From Burkholderiales bacterium (GTDB lineage Bacteria; Pseudomonadota; Gammaproteobacteria; Burkholderiales; SG8-39), in NCBI GenBank assembly GCA_014860445.1, contig JACZJT010000055.1:1-56767 (forward strand): DNA of 56,767 nucleotides. The letters are read 5' to 3'. Position 1 is the first letter of the stretch, and each line of letters opens with the position of its first letter. The position numbers and the translations under genes are program-made. The notes below the pieces were generated by a model. It did not search any database, was not told the origin of the DNA, and worked only from the letters and a program-made list of their open reading frames with translations. Positions 26,458 through 34,474 of the stretch are shown piece by piece.

Positions 26458-26880
26458 TCACAGGTCGAGGTTGAACGTGACCGTGTCGGCACCCGCCACA
26501 CCGTTGATGGCAAGCTTGAATTCCCACCAGCCGCCCATGTTGAAGCGCACGCCCTCGATTTCGTACAGGCCGCCACCCAGACTCTTGGTAACTCTCGGCT
26601 TCGTCGGCAAGCCGTGGCCGTGCTGGGGCATACCGCCATCGACGAGGATATTTGCGTCGTTAACAGCCTGCCCGCGGGCGTCCACGATCGAGACGCGCAT
26701 CGATTGCAGCTGCCGGGGACGCAGCACCTGCTGCGGCTGCAGGGTCGCGACGTAGCGGCGCTCTGCCGAGGTCCGGGGGCCAACCCCGAATTCACCGGCT
26801 GCCGGACGTGTGGCGCAGCCCGCGACGCTGAAGACAAGCGCGGCCAGGCATGCGGCCGTGTAGTATTGCGATGCTTTCAT
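26458..26880 (-). CDS. YtkA/FixH-like lipoprotein
   Basis: A 140-residue lipoprotein: MKASQYYTAACLAALVFSVAGC with lipobox VAGC. The mature part is an Ig-like beta sandwich of the YtkA type, recognised from VDGGMPQHGHGLPTKP and EGVRFNMGGWWEFK. GGAGG lies nine bases before ATG 26880. The His-rich MPQHGHG loop suggests metal binding. The gene starts an apparent operon with the di-heme peroxidase (17 bp gap). A role as a copper or redox accessory is inference. Confidence 0.8.
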   Translation of the reverse strand: MKASQYYTAACLAALVFSVAGCATRPAAGEFGVGPRTSAERRYVATLQPQQVLRPRQLQSMRVSIVDARGQAVNDANILVDGGMPQHGHGLPTKPRVTKSLGGGLYEIEGVRFNMGGWWEFKLAINGVAGADTVTFNLDL

Positions 26881-26939
26881 TTTTGATTCCTCCCTGGGTT
26901 TCCGTATTTGCGTTAGGTGTCGCGCCATCCATCGTCGCG

Positions 26940-27848
26940 ATGAGTCACAAGATAGAGAACTGCGCGAAAAGAGGATTGAATGGATCCGCTGATGTTCTTG
27001 AACAAACTGGCTATCCGGGCCCGGGAGCGCAATTGACCGAGTACTCGGTCGAGTACTCCAAAGGGCGCGATGCGCCGCGCTGGTACTTGTGGGACGGCGG
27101 ATTTCTCGCCGTCGGCCGCAGCGAAGGCGTTATTCCGCCCCATGCTCATCACGCCATCCAGATCGTCATCAGCATCGACGGCATGGCGAGCATACGGGGG
27201 GCGCGCAGCGACTGGCGGTCCGGACGCGGCATCATCGTACGCCCGGACGTCAAGCATTCCTACAATGGTCAGGGCTCGCTGGGCGCCATGTTGATGCTGG
27301 ATCCGGAATCAACCGAGGGTACTTGGCTACGCACCGCGTTGGTGGAAGATATCACCCTCCTTCCGGACGCCGCCCTCGCTTCCTGCGTGACGGAACTTCG
27401 AAGATTCTGCGAGCTGCCGTTTGAAAGCTTGGCGGTACCCGCGCTGATCCGGCATTGCGTTCAAGCGTTATGTACGGGCGAACCACCGACCCGCCATCGC
27501 GATCCTCGTGTGACCAGCGTGTTGAATGCGATTCGCGCATCGACCGACCTCCGAATGTCGGTGGAGACCGCCGCGGCTACCGTTCACCTGTCGCCGAGCC
27601 GCTTTGCGCATCTGTTCAAGCTGCAGGTGGGCCTGCCGTTTCGACGCTACATGCTCTGGCGCAAGCTCACGCGCGCCACCCTTGCCATCGCACGCGAACG
27701 CACCATTACGGCGGCTGCGCAGGCGGCCGACTTTGCCGATGCCGCGCACGTCACAAGGACGTTTCACCAGATGTTCGGCATTCCCCCATCCACCATGCTG
27801 CGAGGCGATTTTTTCGAAATCACCTCGCCCTTCGAATTGGCCCGCTAA
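26940..27848 (+). CDS. AraC-family transcriptional regulator
   Basis: A 302-residue regulator with an N-terminal cupin-like sensing domain (IPPHAHHAIQIVISIDG, RPDVKHSY) and a C-terminal double HTH: MSVETAAATVHLSPSRFAHLFK and TITAAAQAADFADAAHVTRTFHQMFG. It is divergent from the lipoprotein-peroxidase operon and probably controls it. The start is uncertain: ATG 26940 has no good ribosome site, and a TTG near 26977 preceded by AGAGGA is an alternative. The cupin His residues could bind a metal or small ligand. Confidence 0.88.
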   Translation: MSHKIENCAKRGLNGSADVLEQTGYPGPGAQLTEYSVEYSKGRDAPRWYLWDGGFLAVGRSEGVIPPHAHHAIQIVISIDGMASIRGARSDWRSGRGIIVRPDVKHSYNGQGSLGAMLMLDPESTEGTWLRTALVEDITLLPDAALASCVTELRRFCELPFESLAVPALIRHCVQALCTGEPPTRHRDPRVTSVLNAIRASTDLRMSVETAAATVHLSPSRFAHLFKLQVGLPFRRYMLWRKLTRATLAIARERTITAAAQAADFADAAHVTRTFHQMFGIPPSTMLRGDFFEITSPFELAR

Positions 27849-27986
27849 TTTGGCGGCATCCAGCTGCGGGTGCCAGAGCATGGAAACCGTGAACTCCGGC
27901 ATGGAGACCGGACGCGGGAAGCTGTGCGACCAAAAGTGTTAAGCATGCGTCCGGTATAGTCCCCCGTTCCGCCGTCCGTGGACGAG

Positions 27987-28025
27987 AAAAAGGCCGGAAG
28001 CCTTGTATTTACTTGGCTTTCCGGC
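27987..28025 (-). terminator. Rho-independent terminator of tRNA-Thr
   Basis: On the minus strand GGCCGGAAAGCC pairs with GGCTTCCGGCC across an 11-base loop and is followed by TTTTTCTC. It lies 29 bases past the encoded CCA end of the tRNA. The 200 bp between the AraC gene and the tRNA hold nothing else. Confidence 0.8.
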
Positions 28026-28053
28026 CTATATCGGACTACTACGGACTGTTTGA

Positions 28054-28129
28054 TGGTGCCGGGTAAAGGATTCGAACCCTCGACCGTCGCATTACAAATG
28101 CGCTGCTCTACCAACTGAGCTAACCCGGC
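28054..28129 (-). tRNA. tRNA-Thr, anticodon TGT, with encoded CCA
   Basis: The minus strand folds into a full cloverleaf of 73 bases (28057-28129) plus genomic CCA (28054-28056). The acceptor stem GCCGGGT/ACCCGGC is perfect, the D arm is GCTC...GAGC, and the anticodon loop TTTGTAA gives TGT, which reads ACA. The T loop is TTCGAAT. The top anticodon pair (27:43) is a G-A mismatch and the T stem has two G-U pairs. Confidence 0.95.
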
Positions 28130-28140
28130 ACGCGCGCCAT

Positions 28141-28146
28141 ATTATA
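28141..28146 (-). promoter_or_regulatory. -10 element of tRNA-Thr
   Basis: A perfect TATAAT on the minus strand lies 11 bases before the mature tRNA 5' end, correct for a stable-RNA promoter. No convincing -35 hexamer is seen. Confidence 0.55.
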
Positions 28147-28189
28147 CGCGGGAGCCCGCGGTCGTTCGTGGCAGCCGGCCGCGCAGTCC

Positions 28190-28603
28190 TTACTTCACCC
28201 GCCGCAGCGAAGGCTTGCGCGAAGGCCGCGGCGGCTCCGGCGGGGGTTCGTCTCGGCTGTCCACCGGCGGTTCGGAGCCGGCCACCTCCGCCGGCGTGAC
28301 CTCGAACGACAGGCCCTGTCCGTTCTCGCGCGCATAGATTGCCGAAACCGAACCAACCGGAATCAGGATTTCGCGCCCCGAGCCGTTGAAGCGGGCGGAG
28401 AATTCGATGAATTCTCCGCCGATCTTGAACCGCTCTACCGCTATGGGACCGATGTTAAGCACGATCTGCCCGTCCTTTACATACTCCATCGGCACGCGCG
28501 TGAGCGCATCCACCGTCACCGTAAGATAAGGCGTGTAGCCGCTGTCTACGCACCAGTCGTAGATGGCGCGCATCAGGTAGGGCTTGGTGGAGAGTTCTTG
28601 CAT
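28190..28603 (-). CDS. sspB: ClpXP protease specificity-enhancing factor SspB
   Basis: A 137-residue adaptor that tethers ssrA-tagged and other substrates to ClpXP. It begins MQELSTKPYLMRAIYDWCVDSGYTPYL, the classic SspB opening, with the core PIAVERFKIGGEFIEFSARFNG. A Pro-rich linker leads to the basic C-terminal end RKPSLRRVK, which corresponds to the ClpX-binding peptide. ATG 28603 fits the family; a 30-residue upstream extension does not. sspA lies 115 bp upstream on the same strand, the standard sspAB order. Confidence 0.94.
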   Translation of the reverse strand: MQELSTKPYLMRAIYDWCVDSGYTPYLTVTVDALTRVPMEYVKDGQIVLNIGPIAVERFKIGGEFIEFSARFNGSGREILIPVGSVSAIYARENGQGLSFEVTPAEVAGSEPPVDSRDEPPPEPPRPSRKPSLRRVK

Positions 28604-28718
28604 GGCTGAATGAGTCGTTCCCGGCAATCGCAGGGGGAATGCGCCTGGAGAGGAATCCGCTTTTCCGTCGGCGGCAGATTCCGCGTCGCTCACACTCCCC
28701 GGGTTGACCGCTAAGCGC

Positions 28719-29318
28719 TCACTTGCGCATCACTTTCTCGGACGGCGTCAGCGCCTCGATGAACGCCGGGCGGGAGAACAGGCGCTCGGCGTATTTCATC
28801 AGGGGCGCGGCGGGCTTGCCCAGCGAAACGCCGTAGTGATTCAGGCGCCACAGCAGCGGCGCGATCGCCACGTCGAGCATGGAGAATTCTTCGCCCAGCA
28901 TGTGTTTCTGCTTCACGAATATCGGCGCAAGCTCGGTCAGGCGGTCTGCCACATGCGCGCGCGCCTTTTCCTGCTGCTTGACCGTGCCGTCCTCCAGGAT
29001 GTCGATGCGACTGAACAACTCGACCTCGAAATTGAACAGCAGCAGCCGCGCACGCGCGCGCATCACCGGGTCCGGCGGCATCAGCTGCGGGTGCGGAAAG
29101 CGCTCGTCGATGTATTCGTTGATGATGTTCGACTCGTACAGGACCAGGTCGCGCTCGACCAGCACAGGCAGGCGGTTGTACGGATTCATTACCGCGATGT
29201 CTTCCGGTTTGTTGAACAGGTCGACATCGATGATCTGAAAGTCCATGCCTTTCTCGTACAGAACGATGCGGCAACGCTGGGAAAAGGGGCAGGTAGTGCC
29301 GGAATACAGGTTCATCAT
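28719..29318 (-). CDS. sspA: stringent starvation protein A (RNA polymerase-associated GST fold)
   Basis: A 199-residue GST-fold protein. YSGTTCPFSQRCRIVLYEKGMDF and FNKPEDIAVMNPYNRLPVLVERDL are SspA landmarks. SspA binds RNA polymerase and affects starvation and virulence genes; it lacks transferase activity. A terminator hairpin separates it from petC upstream, so it should have its own promoter despite the conserved petABC-sspAB order. Confidence 0.95.
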   Translation of the reverse strand: MMNLYSGTTCPFSQRCRIVLYEKGMDFQIIDVDLFNKPEDIAVMNPYNRLPVLVERDLVLYESNIINEYIDERFPHPQLMPPDPVMRARARLLLFNFEVELFSRIDILEDGTVKQQEKARAHVADRLTELAPIFVKQKHMLGEEFSMLDVAIAPLLWRLNHYGVSLGKPAAPLMKYAERLFSRPAFIEALTPSEKVMRK

Positions 29319-29335
29319 GATCGTAAAAGCCTTCG

Positions 29336-29362
29336 AAAAATGCGGCGGACCGTGTCCGCCGC
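29336..29362 (-). terminator. Rho-independent terminator of petABC
   Basis: On the minus strand GCGGCGGAC-acg-GTCCGCCGC is a perfect nine-pair stem followed by ATTTTTCG. It lies about 40 bases past the petC stop and just before sspA. Confidence 0.8.
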
Positions 29363-29400
29363 CGGGTCTGGTCTCCAGTTTCCAGCTACTGGAACCCAGC

Positions 29401-30186
29401 TCAGTGCACGTCTTTCCAGAATTCCCGTTTAAGGAGATAGACCAGGGGCCACAGGGCCAACAAGAACAGCAGCACGAAAATACCGATCTGCTTGCGGGTG
29501 GTGGCCGCGGGCTCGCCCATGTAGACGAGGAAATTGACCAGGTCGCGCACGGTCTCGTCGTACTGCACCGGCGTGAGGCTGCCGGGCTTCACCATTTCAT
29601 ATTTGACCGTGCCGGCTGCACCGCCGTGGCCTTCCTTGGCTTCCCCGCCTTTCATCACAGCATGCTCAACCCGCACGCGCTCGCCCTGCAGCTGCCACAG
29701 CGGATTGGGCATGCCGACGTTCTCGAACACATAGTTGTTCCAGCCGGTGGGCCGGGCCGGGTCCCGGTAGAAACCGCGCAGGTAGCTGTAGAGCCAATCG
29801 GCGCCGCGCGCGCGCGCAATCACCGACAGATCGGGCGGGGCGGCACCAAACCATTTGCGCGCGTCCTTCTTGGTCATGGAAACGTTCATCAGATCGCCGA
29901 CCTTGCTGCCGTCGAAAATCAGGTTGTCCATGATCTGCGACTCGTTCAGGCCCAGTTCCGTCAACCGGTTCCAGCGCATGAGCGACGCGCTGTGGCAGTT
30001 GAGGCAATAATTGGCGAAAGTACGCGCGCCGCTTTGCAGGCTCACGACATCGGTCGGTTCGATCGGCGCCCTGTCCAGGCGCACGCCGCCCTCGGAAGCC
30101 ATCACGGCAGAGGGTGCAAACAGCGCCGCCGGCACTGCAACCAGAACCGCCGCCGACAACAACAGGCTAGTAATGAGCTTCTTCAT
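29401..30186 (-). CDS. petC: ubiquinol-cytochrome c reductase, cytochrome c1
   Basis: Cytochrome c1 of the bc1 complex (261 residues): signal peptide, heme motif NYCLNCHSASLMRWNRL, axial-Met region GGAAGTVKYEMVKPG-like segment upstream of the C-terminal membrane anchor (IGIFVLLFLLALWPLVYLL). It passes electrons from the Rieske centre to soluble cytochrome c. ATG 30186 overlaps the petB stop (TAATG). Confidence 0.95.
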   Translation of the reverse strand: MKKLITSLLLSAAVLVAVPAALFAPSAVMASEGGVRLDRAPIEPTDVVSLQSGARTFANYCLNCHSASLMRWNRLTELGLNESQIMDNLIFDGSKVGDLMNVSMTKKDARKWFGAAPPDLSVIARARGADWLYSYLRGFYRDPARPTGWNNYVFENVGMPNPLWQLQGERVRVEHAVMKGGEAKEGHGGAAGTVKYEMVKPGSLTPVQYDETVRDLVNFLVYMGEPAATTRKQIGIFVLLFLLALWPLVYLLKREFWKDVH

Positions 30187-31493
30187 TAGTGGGTCACCCT
30201 TTCCGGTTCGGGTTTGGTCTTGTCCACCTTGGTGTACCAGGGCATCAGGAAGAAGAACAGAAAGTAGACCACCGTGCAGATGCGCGCCACCACTGTCGCG
30301 CGGTCGGCGTTGTCGAGCCAGGGTCCGAACTGGCCCCATACCGTTATCGTTTCCGTGCCGAGGTAGCCGAGGATCAGGAATACCACCACGAAGGCCGCAA
30401 GCGCCCCCTTGAAGTACGGACCGCGGTAGCGGATCGATTTCACCGGACTGCGATCCAGCCAGGGCAGCGCAAACAACACCATCACGGACACGCCCATCGC
30501 GACCACGCCGGGGAATTGCGAATTGAACATCGGCGGCACACCCCGCAGGATCGAGTAATAGGGAGTGAAGTACCACACCGGCGCGATATGCGCGGGTGTC
30601 TTCAGCGGATCGGCGGGCACAAAGTTGTTGTATTCGAGAAAATAGCCGCCCATCTCGGGAGTGAAGAACACGATGATGGAAAATACGATCAAAAATACGA
30701 CCACGCCGAGTATGTCCTTCACCGTGTAGTAAGGATGGAAGGGGATGCCGTCGAGGGGCACGCCCTTGGCGTCCTTGTGTTTACTGATTTCGATGCCGTC
30801 CGGGTTGTTGGAGCCGACCTCGTGCAGGGCCAGCAGATGGGCCATCACCAGACCGAGCAAGGCGAGCGGCAGCGCGATCACATGCAGCGCGAAGAAGCGA
30901 TTGAGCGTCGCATCGGAAATGACATAGTCGCCGCGTATCCACAGGGAAAGGTCCGGCCCGATGAACGGGATGGCGGAGAACAGGTTGATGATCACCTGCG
31001 CGCCCCAGTAGGACATCTGGCCCCAGGGCAGCAGATAGCCGAAGAAGGCCTCGCCCATCAGCAGCAGGTAAATGAGCACGCCGAAAATCCATATCAGCTC
31101 GCGCGGTTTGCGGTGCGAGCCGTAGAGCAGCGCGCGGAACATGTGCAGGTAGACGCAGATGAAAAAGGCCGATGCGCCGGTAGAGTGCATGTAGCGGATG
31201 AACCAGCCGCCCGGCACCTCGCGCATGATGTATTCCACCGAGGCGAACGCGAGGTTCGCGTCCGGCTTGTAGTTCATGGTGAGAAAAATTCCGGTCACGA
31301 TCTGGATTCCCAGCACCAGCATCGCGAGCCCGCCGAAGTAGTACCAGAAGTTGAAGTTCTTCGGCGCGTAATACTCCGCCAGATGCGCCTTCCAGGTCGA
31401 TATCAGCGGAAAACGCTGATCGACCCAGGTGAGCGCGCCGTCCAGCGCGGCCGAGCCGGTACCGGTAACAGGGGGTTTTTCTGCGGCGGCCAT
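30186..31493 (-). CDS. petB: ubiquinol-cytochrome c reductase, cytochrome b
   Basis: A 435-residue membrane protein holding the two b hemes and both quinone sites. The PEWY-equivalent region reads in PVWYFTPYYSIL (PVWY here, as in many proteobacteria that carry small changes at this site). The heme His residues lie in RYMHSTGASAFFICVYLHMFR and in the second pair near RFFALHVIALPL and LMAHLLALHEVG. Translationally coupled to petC; three bases separate it from petA. Confidence 0.95.
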   Translation of the reverse strand: MAAAEKPPVTGTGSAALDGALTWVDQRFPLISTWKAHLAEYYAPKNFNFWYYFGGLAMLVLGIQIVTGIFLTMNYKPDANLAFASVEYIMREVPGGWFIRYMHSTGASAFFICVYLHMFRALLYGSHRKPRELIWIFGVLIYLLLMGEAFFGYLLPWGQMSYWGAQVIINLFSAIPFIGPDLSLWIRGDYVISDATLNRFFALHVIALPLALLGLVMAHLLALHEVGSNNPDGIEISKHKDAKGVPLDGIPFHPYYTVKDILGVVVFLIVFSIIVFFTPEMGGYFLEYNNFVPADPLKTPAHIAPVWYFTPYYSILRGVPPMFNSQFPGVVAMGVSVMVLFALPWLDRSPVKSIRYRGPYFKGALAAFVVVFLILGYLGTETITVWGQFGPWLDNADRATVVARICTVVYFLFFFLMPWYTKVDKTKPEPERVTH

Positions 31494-31496
31494 GCT

Positions 31497-32090
31497 TTAT
31501 GCCCCTTTCGTGTCGTCGCCGATGAGAATGCGCGTATCCGACAGATACGTGTATTTCGGCACTTCGAGATTCACCGGTGCCGGCGCGCCCTTGTAGACGC
31601 GCCCGGCGAGGTCGAACTTGGAGCCGTGACAGGGGCACAGAAAACCGCCTGCCCAGTCAGCGCCCATTTCCGCTTTGTCCGCCGCCGGCTTTTCCTGCGG
31701 CGAACAACCCAGGTGCGTGCAGATGCCGACCAGCACCAGCAGCTCGGGCTTGATCGAACGGTATTCGTTTTTGGCGTATTCCGGCTGCATCGGCACGTCG
31801 GACTTCGGGTCGGAAACCTTGGCGTCCGCGCGCGCCAGGCCTTCGAGCATTTCCTTGGTGCGGCGGATGATCCACACCGGCTTCGAGCGCCATTCGACCG
31901 TCATCATCTCACCCGGCTTGAGTGTGCTGATGTCTGCCACCACCGGCGCGCCGCCTGCCTTGGCGCGCTCCGAGGGCAGCCAGCTTGCGGCGAACGGCAC
32001 CGCCGCAGCCACGCCCGCGGCACCGCCGGCGGCGCAGCTGGCGATCACCAGATTGCGCCGGCCTTTGTTCACTTTCTTGACATCACTCAT
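31497..32090 (-). CDS. petA: ubiquinol-cytochrome c reductase, Rieske iron-sulfur subunit
   Basis: A 197-residue Rieske protein. CTHLGCSP and CPCHGSKFD bind the 2Fe-2S cluster. The N-terminus (NKGRRNLVIASCAAGG) is a Tat-type signal with RR, left uncleaved as the anchor. The substrate fits the complete tatABC set 3 kb away. ATG 32090 has GAGGA about 8 bases upstream. First gene of petABC. Confidence 0.95.
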   Translation of the reverse strand: MSDVKKVNKGRRNLVIASCAAGGAAGVAAAVPFAASWLPSERAKAGGAPVVADISTLKPGEMMTVEWRSKPVWIIRRTKEMLEGLARADAKVSDPKSDVPMQPEYAKNEYRSIKPELLVLVGICTHLGCSPQEKPAADKAEMGADWAGGFLCPCHGSKFDLAGRVYKGAPAPVNLEVPKYTYLSDTRILIGDDTKGA

Positions 32091-32136
32091 CGAAGATTCC
32101 TCAATCTACAAGATTCTGCCACGCGTAAGGCAGGCG

Positions 32137-32165
32137 ATTATACCTGAAAGCGCCGCCCGGATTAA
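32137..32165 (-). promoter_or_regulatory. candidate sigma70 promoter of petABC
   Basis: On the minus strand a perfect TATAAT (32137-32142) follows a TTAATC -35-like hexamer (32160-32165) with a 17-base spacer, about 47 bases before the petA ATG. The -10 is strong and the -35 is only half-matched. Confidence 0.5.
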
Positions 32166-32235
32166 AGTTTTATACGCTAACGCACTGAAATAGATAAATA
32201 AAATCGCCATGACCGCCAAGCACTCCAACCAGGAA

Positions 32236-32982
32236 TCACACTGGATTGTGAATATCGACGAAGCGATGCTCGAGCCCGAATCGGGCCGCCAGATGCTCGC
32301 CCAAAGCCTGCACCCCGTATTTCTCGGTGGCGTGATGGCCTGCGGCGATAAACGCCACGCCGGACTCGCGCGCCAGATGCACCTGCTGCTCGGAAATTTC
32401 TCCGCTGAGGTAGGCATCGGCGCCGACCCGAATGGCGTCTTCGAAGAACCCCTGCGCCGCGCCCGTGCACCAGGCGATCGTGCGCACCTGCTTGGCCATA
32501 TCGCCGATGACCAGCGGTTCGCGGCCCAGCCGCAGCTTGACCCGGTCGGCGAAGGCATCCAGGCGCAGCGGCGCGTCCAGATCACCGCTGAATCCGATCG
32601 CCTGATCGGCAAAGCGCCCGGTCTGGACCAAGCCCAGCCGCTTGCCCAGCTGCGCGTTGTTGCCCAGTTCGGCGTGACCATCAAGCGGTAGGTGGTAGGC
32701 AAACAAATTCAGATCGTGCGCGATCAGACTCGCGATGCGCGCGCGGCGCGTTCCGGTGATGCAGGGGTCGTCGCCCTTCCAGAAATAGCCGTGATGCACC
32801 AGGATGGTGTCGGCGTCTTGCGCGAGCGCCGCCTGGATCAGATCGAGGCTTGCTGTCACGCCGCTGACGACGCGCCGGATTGTGCCGCGCCCTTCCACCT
32901 GCAGCCCATTTGGGCAATAATCCTGGTATCGGGAGATTTCCAACAAGCCGTCCAGGTAACGGTTCAATTCTTCGCGCTGCAT
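32236..32982 (-). CDS. NIF3-like dinuclear metal-centre protein (YbgI family)
   Basis: A 248-residue NIF3/YbgI-family protein. Metal ligands appear in [19 protein letters not shown] and SGEISEQQ...[11 protein letters not shown]. The protein forms hexameric rings; reported roles include GTP cyclohydrolase-I-like or repair functions, but no firm activity is known. [14 protein letters not shown] from ATG 32982 matches the family start; ATG 32994 is an alternative. It lies alone between petA and the Deg protease, in a conserved betaproteobacterial order. Confidence 0.88.
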   Translation of the reverse strand: MQREELNRYLDGLLEISRYQDYCPNGLQVEGRGTIRRVVSGVTASLDLIQAALAQDADTILVHHGYFWKGDDPCITGTRRARIASLIAHDLNLFAYHLPLDGHAELGNNAQLGKRLGLVQTGRFADQAIGFSGDLDAPLRLDAFADRVKLRLGREPLVIGDMAKQVRTIAWCTGAAQGFFEDAIRVGADAYLSGEISEQQVHLARESGVAFIAAGHHATEKYGVQALGEHLAARFGLEHRFVDIHNPV

Positions 32983-33147
32983 TGCGGCACCCATCGCATG
33001 AGTCAGCGGGAATTGTACCCGCACACGCACGGCGCATCATTTGCCCTCGCGAAGAGTTTGTTCCGGAATCGACGAAACAACGTTCACCCAGGGGAACATG
33101 AGGGAATAGTCCCCTGGAATTGAAATCAAGGCGAGGACACGCACGCG

Positions 33148-34305
33148 ATGTACCGACTTTGGCTGACTTTCGCGCAGACGACTACCGTCTGCCTCGCAGT
33201 TCTGTTTGTCGTCGCCACGCTCAAACCCGAATGGCTGCCGGACAGGACGCCGGCCCCGGTCGAGGTAAGCCAGGCGCCGACGGCTGCCGCGAGCGGTGCA
33301 CGCGCATCGACCGCTTCCTACAACGATGCAGTGCGCAAGGCCGCCCCGGCCGTCGTGAGCATTTTCACCAGCAAGGAAGTGAAGCGGCCGCGCAATCCGT
33401 TCATGAACGATCCCTTGTTCCGCCACTTCTTCGGCGAGCGCTTCGAGGACGAGGCGCAACGCGCATTCAGCCTGGGCTCGGGTGTCATCATCAGTCCGCG
33501 CGGCTACATCCTGACCAATCAGCACGTGGTCGAGGCCGCGGACGAGATCGAGGTGGCGCTCTCGGACGGAAAGAAACTCCCCGCCAAGGTGGTGGGCAAC
33601 GATCCTGAAACCGACCTGGCCGTCTTGCAGATCGACGCGCGCAATTTGCCGGCCATCACCTTGGCCCAGGCCGAAAACCTGAAAGTCGGCGACGTGGTGC
33701 TGGCCATCGGCAACCCGCTGGGCGTCGGCCAGACGGTGACCATGGGCATCGTCTCCGCGCTGCACCGCACCGGCCTGCGCATCAATACCTTCGAAAATTT
33801 CATCCAGACCGATGCGGCCATCAACCAGGGGAATTCGGGCGGCGCGCTCATCGACGCGTCGGGAAACCTCGTGGGCATCAACACCGCGATACTTTCCCAA
33901 TCGGGCGGCTCCATCGGCATCGGCTTTGCCATACCTGTTTCCATCGCGAAACAGGTCATGGAGCAACTGATCGCAACCGGCGCGGTGACGCGCGGCTGGG
34001 TCGGCGTGGAACTGCAGGAGATCACGCCGGAACTGGCTGACTCGTTCAAGCTCGGCACCACCAACGGCGTGCTCGTTGCCGGAGTGCAGCGCGGCAGTCC
34101 GGCGGAGCGTGCAGGAATCAAGCCCGGGGACATCGTGGTCACGGTCGACGGCAAGCCGGTGCGTGATCCGGAGGCCATGCGCAACCTCATCGTCGCGCTG
34201 GCACCGGGTATCCAGACAGCGCTTACGCTCAGGCGCGGTCAGGAAAAACTGGAGTTGAAGGTCAGCGTAGGCAAACGTCCGGGGATACCGCGCCCGGACG
34301 AATAA
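33148..34305 (+). CDS. periplasmic serine protease, DegS/AlgW/DegQ-like with one PDZ domain
   Basis: A 385-residue S1C protease. An N-terminal membrane anchor (TTTVCLAVLFVVATL) is followed by the trypsin-like domain with His126 (TNQHVVEAA), Asp156 (ETDLAVLQ) and Ser230 (QGNSGGAL), then one PDZ domain (residues about 275-370). A single PDZ and uncleaved anchor resemble DegS/AlgW, which sense misfolded outer-membrane proteins and cut the anti-sigma factor RseA/MucA. A DegQ-like clean-up role is equally possible. An 8-bp inverted repeat (33088-33117) lies in its leader. Confidence 0.9.
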   Translation: MYRLWLTFAQTTTVCLAVLFVVATLKPEWLPDRTPAPVEVSQAPTAAASGARASTASYNDAVRKAAPAVVSIFTSKEVKRPRNPFMNDPLFRHFFGERFEDEAQRAFSLGSGVIISPRGYILTNQHVVEAADEIEVALSDGKKLPAKVVGNDPETDLAVLQIDARNLPAITLAQAENLKVGDVVLAIGNPLGVGQTVTMGIVSALHRTGLRINTFENFIQTDAAINQGNSGGALIDASGNLVGINTAILSQSGGSIGIGFAIPVSIAKQVMEQLIATGAVTRGWVGVELQEITPELADSFKLGTTNGVLVAGVQRGSPAERAGIKPGDIVVTVDGKPVRDPEAMRNLIVALAPGIQTALTLRRGQEKLELKVSVGKRPGIPRPDE

Positions 34306-34315
34306 GGCGTGCGCC

Positions 34316-34430
34316 TCAGCCGTCCGGAAACTTCCCGATCAGATCGATCTGCCCCGGCACGTTGAGTGCGGGCGCGTGGCCGCAGCCGGGAATCTCCGCG
34401 ACCGTCGCGCGCGAACTGGATCTGTTGCAC
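34316..34430 (-). pseudogene. C-terminal remnant of an alpha/beta hydrolase
   Basis: The minus strand encodes ATVAEIPGCGHAPALN followed by VPGQIDLIGKF and a stop. This looks like the last 35 residues of an alpha/beta-fold hydrolase, with the catalytic-His motif GxGHAP. No matching hydrolase body lies upstream; the frame runs into unrelated sequence and then tatC. I read it as a truncated relic. Without a homology search the exact break point is unknown. Confidence 0.45.
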
Positions 34431-34474
34431 TGACCTGGCGCCGTGGTGCGCTGGCACGCCGTCGCGAATCGCGA

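Noticed and set aside
28054-28129. tRNA-Thr as an attachment site of an integrated element
   Set aside because: No integrase and no repeat of the tRNA 3' end was seen nearby; a normal terminator and core genes flank it on both sides.
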